A stretch of DNA of 5,340 nucleotides, from assembly GCA_023438965.1 (NCBI GenBank), contig JAEXPB010000080.1, positions 1 to 5,340 on the forward strand, given 5' to 3'. The notes under the pieces were generated by a model. It saw nothing but the letters and a program-made list of their open reading frames with translations. It searched no databases and was not told the DNA's origin. The position numbers were made by a program, and so were the translations under genes. The stretch comes from Bacillota bacterium. Its GTDB lineage: Bacteria; Bacillota; Clostridia; Saccharofermentanales; UBA5734. How positions within the stretch are numbered: the stretch's first letter is position 1; every line of letters starts with the position of its first letter. This document shows positions 1 to 5,340 of the stretch, in pieces.

Positions 1-1
1 C

Positions 2-1135
2 CTGCCGTTGGGCGCCTTGGGCAGTTTGCTGCCGGATCCGGCACAAGCCTGGTTGCTCGCAGCCCTCGGCCGTCCGGTGACACTCGGACTGCAGATCCTC
101 TATCGATTAGCCGGCTTTTTCGGACAACAAGCCGGAGGCCGTCTTTCGGTCAGCGCATTAAATCCGGCTTTCTGGCTGGCCTGGTTGACCGTCCTGCTGC
201 GTTTGGTCCGGAATTTGCCTGGCTTCCGGTTTTGGCCCGCCGGTATCTATCGCCTGGGCGGCCGGGTCTGTCTGCCGGCGATCATGACCTGGCTGTTGCT
301 GGGTGCTCTGGCTAACTTAAACCAGCCGGATGTGTCCGTCTGGTTTCTGGATGTTGGACAGGGTGACGCCATCCTGATCCGGACATCCCGGAACGAAACC
401 ATTCTGATCGATGGCGGTCCGGCCGGCTGTGGCAGCAATGTCCTGCTGCCGGCTCTCGATGCCCTGGGTATCCGGACAATTGACCTGGTCCTGGCTACGC
501 ATGGCCATTCCGATCATCTGGGCGGTCTGCTCGAATTGGCATCGTCAGGTAAAATCCAAAGGCTGATGATCCCGGCCGGGCTATTTGGGCCAGCCGAAAA
601 GGCGGAGGAAGGAGATCTGGCCAGCCAACTGGCCAGTCAAGCGGAAATGTCCGGAATCACGGTGTCAGAATTGGCGGAAAATGATACAATTGTCGTGGGC
701 CGCCAGATCCGCCTTCAGGTGTTGGCTGCCGGACCGCCAAAGAACGCACAGGTTTTACTGGCGGACGGAAATGACCGATCCCTGATCCTGCTGGCTTCAT
801 TGGCCGGGAACCGGCTGTTGCTGTGCGCCGATTGCACTGCGGAGACTGAACAGCGCCTTTTGGCCGAACACGGATGGCCGCAGGCTGATTTAATCAAGGT
901 GGCGCACCATGGTTCACGGCTGACGACGGGTGAGGCGTTTCTGCGGTGTGTCCAGCCGGCTGCCGCGATCATCAGTGTCGGTCCGAATGTCTTCGGGCAT
1001 CCTTCAGCCGAGATGATGATCCGGCTGAAAACGATCGGCTGCCGCATCCTGCGCACCGACCAAAACGGCGCCGTGCTGCTTACCTTAAACCGTAAAGGCT
1101 GGCAGCTAAGGGCAATGCTGGCTGAACCGGACTGA
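2..1135 (+). CDS. comEC: DNA internalization protein ComEC/Rec2, C-terminal part (5' truncated by window edge)
   Basis: ComEC is the inner-membrane channel that passes single-stranded DNA into the cytoplasm during natural transformation. Only the last 377 residues are visible; family members usually run to about 700-800, so the N-terminal OB-like domain and most of the membrane-spanning competence domain lie to the left. The frame is open from base 2, so the TTG at base 8 is not a real start. The tail of the competence region is followed by hydrophobic segments at about 170-208 and 266-313. A metallo-beta-lactamase-like domain then begins with DVGQGD (350-367). It carries HGHSDH (500-517), an Asp in a CAD motif (830-832), HHGS (905-916) and GHPS (995-1006), all in the order typical of the ComEC hydrolase domain. 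The metal-ligand pattern HxHxDH looks intact. holA follows 37 bases later, a common arrangement in Bacillota. A working competence system cannot be judged from this gene alone. Confidence 0.93.
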   Translation: MPLGALGSLLPDPAQAWLLAALGRPVTLGLQILYRLAGFFGQQAGGRLSVSALNPAFWLAWLTVLLRLVRNLPGFRFWPAGIYRLGGRVCLPAIMTWLLLGALANLNQPDVSVWFLDVGQGDAILIRTSRNETILIDGGPAGCGSNVLLPALDALGIRTIDLVLATHGHSDHLGGLLELASSGKIQRLMIPAGLFGPAEKAEEGDLASQLASQAEMSGITVSELAENDTIVVGRQIRLQVLAAGPPKNAQVLLADGNDRSLILLASLAGNRLLLCADCTAETEQRLLAEHGWPQADLIKVAHHGSRLTTGEAFLRCVQPAAAIISVGPNVFGHPSAEMMIRLKTIGCRILRTDQNGAVLLTLNRKGWQLRAMLAEPD

Positions 1136-1172
1136 AAATGATAAGTGTTGACCAGAAATGAGGATGTATTAA

Positions 1173-2330
1173 ATGGCCAAAGCAAAGGCAGCCAGGGAGA
1201 CGCCAGGCTATAAGGAACTCAAGGCCGAAATCCGCGAAGGCCAGTGCCGAAACCTATATGTTCTTTATGGCGAGGAAACTTTCCTGATCGACAAACTGGC
1301 CGATAGTCTGACTGAACTGTTGATCAGTCCGGGGTGCCGGGATCTGGACCGGGTCGTGATGGATGCCGGCGGCCAGGCTGCCCGGCTTGATCTGGATAAA
1401 TTGAAGGCGGAAGTCATGACCCCGCCATTCATGTCGCGGCGCAAATTGGTGATTGTTCGCCAAAGCGGCTGGCTTTCGGCCAGCGCTTCCCGATCAGCCG
1501 GTTCGAGCAATGAAAGCGCCGATACTGACGACACGGACGCCGAGAATGCGGATAGTGAAACCACGTTGGCGCCGTCTGTCCAGAAAACCCGGCAGGAGCA
1601 GCTGGTCCGGCTGCTGGAGCATTTGCCTGATTCGGCCTGCCTGGTCATGATTGAACAGAAGGTTGACCGCCGGCTGAAACAGCTGATGGCTATCATTGAG
1701 CAGACAGGCGTTCTGGCCGAAATCGGCCGCGAACAGCCCCGGACACTGCAGACCTGGGTGGAAGCCGAATGCCGTCGCCGCGGCATCAGCATTGACCCGC
1801 TGGCCGCTGAGAATCTGATTGACCGTTGTGACAACAGCATGCAGGTCATCTGGCAGGAATTGAACAAGCTATTTTTGTATTGCACCTACGCCAATTGCCA
1901 CCAGGTCGATCTGCCGCTGATTGCTGAAATATCGCTGCCTGATCTGCGGGGCAACATTTTTGACTTGACGGACGCACTGTCCGATGGGCTGACCGAGCGG
2001 GCCCTGGTGCTGGTTGATACGCTAATCAGCCAGAAGCAGCCGGTTCAGCTGATCCAGTTCATGCTGGCCAGGCATCTCCGCCAATTGATCTGTGCAGCCG
2101 AACTTGGCCGCCCCGACCGAATCGCCGGCGAATTGAAAGTTATGCCTTTTGTAGCCAATCGCCTGGCCAATCAAGCCCGGCGCTTTTCCCTGCCAATTCT
2201 GGAAGATTTATATAACCGCTGCTTTGAGACGGACATGCTGGTCAAGACAGGACAGATCAGCGACCGTCTGGCTCTGGAGACTTTATTGGTTGCGGCGTCC
2301 GGTCAGGCCAGAAAGCAAGTCCGACATTGA
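1173..2330 (+). CDS. holA: DNA polymerase III subunit delta (clamp loader)
   Basis: The delta subunit is part of the replicative clamp loader; it binds the beta sliding clamp and opens it for loading onto primed DNA. The 385-residue product shows the family's landmarks. Near the N-terminus is YVLYGEETFLIDKL (residues 29-42), and RRKLVIVRQ (89-97) ends a core strand. IFDLTDAL (262-269) opens the C-terminal collar domain, and PFVANRLANQARRFSL (325-340) and DRLALETLLV (364-373) lie near the end. It is some 40 residues longer than the usual ~340. The excess is a low-complexity Ser/Ala/Asp/Glu stretch at about residues 101-136, inside the N-terminal domain. The ATG at 1173 is supported by GAGGA (1160-1164) with 8 bases of spacing. 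The 37-base gap after comEC shows no terminator, so the two genes are probably co-transcribed. The TGA stop (2328-2330) lies inside the -35 box of the next promoter. Confidence 0.94.
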   Translation: MAKAKAARETPGYKELKAEIREGQCRNLYVLYGEETFLIDKLADSLTELLISPGCRDLDRVVMDAGGQAARLDLDKLKAEVMTPPFMSRRKLVIVRQSGWLSASASRSAGSSNESADTDDTDAENADSETTLAPSVQKTRQEQLVRLLEHLPDSACLVMIEQKVDRRLKQLMAIIEQTGVLAEIGREQPRTLQTWVEAECRRRGISIDPLAAENLIDRCDNSMQVIWQELNKLFLYCTYANCHQVDLPLIAEISLPDLRGNIFDLTDALSDGLTERALVLVDTLISQKQPVQLIQFMLARHLRQLICAAELGRPDRIAGELKVMPFVANRLANQARRFSLPILEDLYNRCFETDMLVKTGQISDRLALETLLVAASGQARKQVRH

Positions 2331-2356
2331 CGGACCTGTCGTTCATTCTCTATAAT
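2327..2356 (+). promoter_or_regulatory. Sigma-70/sigma-A type promoter for icd
   Basis: TTGACG (2327-2332) matches the -35 consensus at five of six positions. TATAAT (2351-2356) is a perfect -10, and the spacer is 18 bases. There is no extended -10 TGn. Transcription would start near 2363, giving a leader of about 55 bases before the icd GTG. The -35 box covers the holA stop codon, so the promoter begins inside the upstream gene. I see no clear operator. The leader contains only a weak 4-bp CCCG/CGGG pairing at about 2380-2393 with no T-run, so it is not a convincing terminator or riboswitch. Confidence 0.8.
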
Positions 2357-2405
2357 AAATGCGCTTAGACAGGAAGAAGCCCGGCAAAGCGGGATAATGG
2401 CAATT

Positions 2406-2410
2406 GGAGG
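2406..2410 (+). promoter_or_regulatory. Ribosome binding site that sets the icd start
   Basis: GGAGG lies 8 bases upstream of the GTG at 2419, which is ideal spacing. It excludes the in-frame TTG at 2404, which overlaps this site, and makes the in-frame ATG at 2434 (23 bases away) an unlikely start. Confidence 0.85.
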
Positions 2411-2418
2411 TACAGCCG

Positions 2419-3618
2419 GTGAATAAAATCGCAATGAAGACGCCCCTGGTGGAAATGGACGGGGATGAAATGACCCGGGTCATCTGGCAGCAAATCAAGG
2501 ATATTCTGATCACGCCTTATGTGGATTTGAAAACCGAGTATTTTGACCTTGGTTTGGCGAACCGAGACTTGACAGGCGACCAGGTCACCCTGGATGCCGC
2601 CTGGCGGACCAAGACGCTTGGTGTGGCCGTCAAGTGCGCAACCATCACTCCGAATGCCCAGCGGATGGATGAATACCATTTAAAGAAGATGTGGAAAAGT
2701 CCGAATGGCACAATCCGGGCTATCCTGGATGGCACCGTCTTTCGGGCGCCCATTCTTGTCAACTGCATCAAGCCGTTTGTTTCCTGCTGGACCAAGCCGA
2801 TCACCCTGGCCCGCCATGCTTACGGCGATGTTTACCGCGATTCGGTGATGCTGATCGATGGTCCGTGCAAGGCCGAATTGCTGATCACCCGGCCGGACGG
2901 CACCACCGAGCGGCAATTGATTCACGAGTTTACCAGCCCCGGCATCCTGCTCGGCATGCACAACCTGGATGAGTCGATCTTCAGCTTTGCACGCTCCTGT
3001 TTTAATTTCGCGCTGGATTTAAAGCAGGATCTCTGGTTTGCCACCAAAGACACGATTTCCAAAACCTATGATCACCGTTTTAAGGACATTTTTGCCGAGG
3101 TTTTCGAACAGGAGTTTGCCAGCCGCTTTAAAGAGGCCGGCATCGAATATTTCTACACGTTGATCGATGATGCGGTGGCCCGGATCATGCGCTCGGAGGG
3201 CGGCATTCTCTGGGCCTGCAAGAATTACGACGGCGATGTCATGTCCGATATGGTCGCATCGGCTTGCGGCAGCCTGGCGATGATGACATCGGTCCTCGTT
3301 TCGCCGGAAGGACAGTATGAGTTCGAGGCCGCGCATGGCACCGTAACCCGTCATTATTATAAATATCTGCAAGGCGGGCGCACCTCGACCAATCCGATGG
3401 CGACATTGTTTGCCTGGACCGGCGCTTTGCGCAAAAGGGCAGAACTGGATCTCCTGGATGATTTGGCGGAGTTTGCCGGCAAGATCGAGCGGGCGGCAAT
3501 TGAAACCATAGAGGCCGGCATCGTGACCGGTGACCTGAAAAATCTGGTCCAGTTACCGCAGGTCAATGTTGTGGATACGGTTGACTTTCTGAAGGCGATC
3601 GCTGATCGCCTGGCCTGA
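2419..3618 (+). CDS. icd: NADP-dependent isocitrate dehydrogenase, eukaryotic-type homodimeric family
   Basis: This enzyme oxidatively decarboxylates isocitrate to 2-oxoglutarate with NADP+, in the cytoplasm, feeding glutamate synthesis and NADPH supply. Starting at GTG 2419 it has 399 residues (human IDH1 has 414), and its numbering then coincides with IDH1 through the substrate site: S94, N96, R100, R109, R132 and Y139 are all present. The catalytic Lys is K210 in ATKDT. The metal-binding aspartates are D250 (LIDDA), D273 and D277 (YDGDVMSD). HGTVTRHY (306-313) supplies the Arg-His pair that marks NADP preference in this family, followed by [13 protein letters not shown]. The familiar E. 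coli-type Icd belongs to a different subfamily. Several usually conserved positions near the active site differ: C123, A131 and V138 replace Gly, Gly and Gln of IDH1. It has its own promoter and is probably the first gene of a unit with the SEC-C gene and asnS. Confidence 0.95.
   Translation: MNKIAMKTPLVEMDGDEMTRVIWQQIKDILITPYVDLKTEYFDLGLANRDLTGDQVTLDAAWRTKTLGVAVKCATITPNAQRMDEYHLKKMWKSPNGTIRAILDGTVFRAPILVNCIKPFVSCWTKPITLARHAYGDVYRDSVMLIDGPCKAELLITRPDGTTERQLIHEFTSPGILLGMHNLDESIFSFARSCFNFALDLKQDLWFATKDTISKTYDHRFKDIFAEVFEQEFASRFKEAGIEYFYTLIDDAVARIMRSEGGILWACKNYDGDVMSDMVASACGSLAMMTSVLVSPEGQYEFEAAHGTVTRHYYKYLQGGRTSTNPMATLFAWTGALRKRAELDLLDDLAEFAGKIERAAIETIEAGIVTGDLKNLVQLPQVNVVDTVDFLKAIADRLA
3593..3611 (+). 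other. Perfect 8-bp inverted repeat at the 3' end of icd
   Basis: AGGCGATC (3593-3600) and GATCGCCT (3604-3611) are exact reverse complements around a 3-base GCT loop. The hairpin sits in the last codons of icd, five bases before its TGA. No T-run follows, so it does not qualify as an intrinsic terminator. It could slow 3' decay or shape translation of the next gene, or be a by-product of the encoded residues. Confidence 0.5.
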
Positions 3619-3644
3619 CCGAAGATAAGAAAAGAGGGATAATC

Positions 3645-4151
3645 ATGAGTTACTACAGCCAATGGCAGGAAATCCTGAACGCAGCCGGGAACTCGAAAGA
3701 GTCTGAGGCGGTGATCAAGCAATATTACCAATTGGAGACCGACGCCTATGAGATGATCCTGAATAATGCCGCGGATTCATATGGCGGGACGGCTGCCGAA
3801 CTGGCGCAAAAACTCGGGTTTAGCACTGAAATGGCCATCTTCGTCGGCTTCCTTGACGGCATCAATCCGAGCTTGCGGACAGCCCTGGACCTGGAAGCGA
3901 TCGAGGACAGCACAGCGGTTGCGCTGGACATCGATTTCCGGAAACTGTACTGGAATATGCACGCCGCCAAGGCAGACTGGCTCTATGGCCTCCAGGCCTG
4001 GAACCAGGTGCTGTCGGCGGAGGAACAACAATCCTTGACCAAGGAATACCGCACATCCAAAATCATCCATCATGAGAAAATCGGCCGCAACGATCCCTGC
4101 CCGTGCGGCAGTGGCAAGAAATATAAAAATTGTTGCGGCAAGGGGGCCTGA
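3645..4151 (+). CDS. SEC-C metal-binding domain protein, function unknown
   Basis: This is a 168-residue soluble protein with no signal peptide or membrane segment. The last 23 residues form a SEC-C motif: [19 protein letters not shown] (147-165), with C152, C154, C163 and C164 as expected zinc ligands. The same motif ends SecA, where it binds zinc and contacts SecB or ribosomes, but it also occurs in many unrelated small proteins and does not by itself indicate secretion. The N-terminal ~140 residues look mostly helical. They contain [11 protein letters not shown] (67-77), [12 protein letters not shown] (94-105) and AKADWLYGL (108-116), resembling a small clostridial family I recall as annotated only by its SEC-C domain. 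The ATG is preceded by AGAGGG (3633-3638) with 6 bases of spacing. It lies 26 bases after icd and two bases before asnS, so it is probably co-transcribed with both. Its role is unknown. Confidence 0.87.
   Translation: MSYYSQWQEILNAAGNSKESEAVIKQYYQLETDAYEMILNNAADSYGGTAAELAQKLGFSTEMAIFVGFLDGINPSLRTALDLEAIEDSTAVALDIDFRKLYWNMHAAKADWLYGLQAWNQVLSAEEQQSLTKEYRTSKIIHHEKIGRNDPCPCGSGKKYKNCCGKGA
4140..4146 (+). promoter_or_regulatory. asnS ribosome binding site inside the SEC-C gene
   Basis: AAGGGGG encodes the penultimate residues of the SEC-C protein and lies 7 bases before the asnS ATG. The SEC-C stop and the asnS start are only two bases apart, an arrangement typical of translational coupling. Confidence 0.7.
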
Positions 4152-4153
4152 AC

Positions 4154-5340
4154 ATGATTGAAGCCACATCCGTGCGCAGCTTGTTTCGCGAACCGGTCAA
4201 ATACGCCGGGCAAACAGTTACCGTGGCCGGCTGGATCCGGACAATTCGCGACCAGAAGCAGTTCGCTTTCATCAGCTTGAACGACGGCACATTTTTCAGC
4301 AATCTGCAGATTGTGCTTAATCGGGATGATTTAGCCGACTATGATGAAATCGTTCGCTTGGGCAACGGCTCGGCCATCCTGGCTACCGGCTTGATTGTCG
4401 CAACACCGGACGCCCGCCAGCCTTTTGAAATGAAGGCTGTGCAAATCGCCGTCGAAGGGACCTGCCCGCCTGATTATCCGCTGCAGCCGAAACGCCATTC
4501 ACCGGAATTCCTGCGCACCATCGCCCATTTGCGCCCCCGCACAAGTCTGCTCTCGGCGGTCTTTCGCGTCCGTTCGGCAGCGGCTTTCGCCATTCATCGT
4601 TTTTTCAACGAACGGAGTTTCGTCTATGTCCATACTCCGATCATCACCGGCAGTGATGCCGAAGGCGCCGGCCAGATGTTCACGGTCACCACGATTGATC
4701 CCAATCAGGCGCCACGCAATGAACAAGGCGAAATCAACTACCAGGAAGACTTTTTTGGCAAGCATACCAGCCTGACGGTCAGCGGCCAGCTCAGCGGCGA
4801 AACTTTTGCCATGGCTTTTAAAAACATCTATACCTTCGGACCGACCTTCCGGGCGGAGCGCTCCTTCACAGTCAAGCATGCGGCTGAATTCTGGATGATT
4901 GAACCGGAGATCGCTTTTGCCGATCTCGATGACGACATGCGGCTGGCCGAAAGCATGATCAAATCGATCATCCAGTATGTTCTTGCCGAATGTCCGGAAG
5001 AAATGGCTTTCTTTAACAGCTTCGTGGATTCCAGTCTGCTGGAACGCCTGAATCATGTCTTGAACAGCGAATTTGGCGTCATCACTTACACAGAAGCGGT
5101 GGAGGCCCTTATACAGTCCGGCGTCAGCTTTGAATACCCGGTTTTCTGGGGCTGTGATCTCCAAACGGAACATGAACGCTACCTAACTGAAAAAATCTTC
5201 CGTAAACCGGTTTTCGTGACCCATTATCCCAAAGAAATCAAGGCCTTCTATATGAAACTTGATCCGGACGGCCGTACCGTGGCCGCCATGGATTGCCTGG
5301 TGCCCGGCATCGGCGAGATCATCGGCGGCAGTCAGCGCGA
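4154..5340 (+). CDS. asnS: Asparaginyl-tRNA synthetase (3' truncated by window edge)
   Basis: This cytoplasmic class IIb aminoacyl-tRNA synthetase charges tRNA-Asn with asparagine using ATP. I read 395 codons with no internal stop; bacterial AsnRS is usually about 463 residues, so about 70, including class II motif 3, lie beyond the right edge. The N-terminal OB-fold anticodon-binding domain spans about residues 17-105 ([12 protein letters not shown] at 22-33). The catalytic domain shows [17 protein letters not shown] (160-176) around motif 1, [14 protein letters not shown] and [10 protein letters not shown] (226-235) leading into motif 2, EFWMIEPE (245-252), [13 protein letters not shown] (332-344), [10 protein letters not shown] (358-367) and [12 protein letters not shown] (384-395). 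The motif 2 Arg (R233) is kept, but the loop after FRAE reads RSFTVKH rather than the common NSNTxRH. These motifs fit AsnRS better than AspRS. The insert at about 179-199 matches the Gram-positive type. The gene is the last visible member of the icd unit. Confidence 0.95.
   Translation, partial: MIEATSVRSLFREPVKYAGQTVTVAGWIRTIRDQKQFAFISLNDGTFFSNLQIVLNRDDLADYDEIVRLGNGSAILATGLIVATPDARQPFEMKAVQIAVEGTCPPDYPLQPKRHSPEFLRTIAHLRPRTSLLSAVFRVRSAAAFAIHRFFNERSFVYVHTPIITGSDAEGAGQMFTVTTIDPNQAPRNEQGEINYQEDFFGKHTSLTVSGQLSGETFAMAFKNIYTFGPTFRAERSFTVKHAAEFWMIEPEIAFADLDDDMRLAESMIKSIIQYVLAECPEEMAFFNSFVDSSLLERLNHVLNSEFGVITYTEAVEALIQSGVSFEYPVFWGCDLQTEHERYLTEKIFRKPVFVTHYPKEIKAFYMKLDPDGRTVAAMDCLVPGIGEIIGGSQR

Noticed and set aside
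1138..1161. Seven-codon ATG frame between comEC and holA
   Set aside because: It is too short, lacks a clear ribosome binding site of its own, and its stop merely overlaps the holA ribosome binding site.
1148..1176. Possible promoter before holA (TTGACC at 1148-1153)
   Set aside because: No acceptable -10 box lies 16-18 bases downstream; the position where it should be reads AAATGG and already contains the start codon.
715..1185. Minus-strand open frame of 156 codons opposite the end of comEC
   Set aside because: It overlaps the conserved ComEC hydrolase motifs and has no family resemblance or convincing ribosome binding site.
1265..1885. Minus-strand open frame of 206 codons opposite holA
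   Set aside because: Its composition is Ser/Arg/Cys-rich and lacks any known motif; it is the antisense shadow of the HolA codons.
2378..2395. Possible terminator or riboswitch in the icd leader
   Set aside because: The CCCG/CGGG stem is only 4 bp with no T-run, and the ~55-base leader is too short for most known riboswitches.
2404..2418. TTG at 2404 as the icd start
   Set aside because: The TTG overlaps the GGAGG ribosome binding site, while the GTG at 2419 has ideal spacing and gives numbering that matches human IDH1.
4499..5173. Long open frame of 224 codons on the minus strand inside asnS
   Set aside because: It lies wholly opposite well-conserved AsnRS codons, shows no recognisable domain, and long antisense frames are common in GC-rich coding DNA.

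Overview
This 5.3 kb window is densely coding, with every gene on the + strand and all intergenic gaps under 90 bases. It looks like a chromosomal housekeeping segment from a low-to-moderate GC Gram-positive lineage, most likely Clostridia-like (Bacillota). Three things suggest this: the comEC-holA gene order, an AsnRS and a small SEC-C protein that read like clostridial versions, and strong purine-rich ribosome binding sites. The assignment is an inference from remembered families, not from a search. I see no RNA genes, CRISPR, insertion sequences, integrase, attachment site or other sign of a mobile region.

Layout. (1) Bases 2-1135 hold the 3' half of comEC, the DNA-uptake channel protein, cut by the left window edge. 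(2) Bases 1173-2330 hold holA, the clamp-loader delta subunit of DNA polymerase III, with an unusual acidic Ser/Asp-rich insertion. (3) Bases 2331-2418 are an 88-base intergenic stretch with a very good sigma-70/sigma-A type promoter, whose -35 box overlaps the holA stop codon. (4) Bases 2419-3618 hold icd, a eukaryotic-type NADP-dependent isocitrate dehydrogenase that starts at GTG. (5) Bases 3645-4151 hold a small protein with a C-terminal SEC-C zinc-binding motif, function unknown. (6) Base 4154 to the right edge holds asnS, asparaginyl-tRNA synthetase, missing roughly its last 70 residues.

The genes probably form two transcription units: comEC-holA (DNA uptake and replication), and icd-SEC-C-asnS, driven by the promoter at 2327-2356. 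In the second unit icd supplies 2-oxoglutarate and NADPH, and 2-oxoglutarate is the precursor of glutamate and, further on, of the amide-family amino acids. A link to asparagine charging is conceivable, but co-location alone does not show it. The SEC-C gene and asnS are two bases apart and probably translationally coupled.

Nothing here looks like a new defence, mobile or regulatory system. The points worth a second look are modest: the acidic insertion in holA, divergent residues in the conserved cores of AsnRS and IDH, an 8-bp hairpin at the end of icd, the promoter overlapping holA, and the uncharacterised SEC-C protein.
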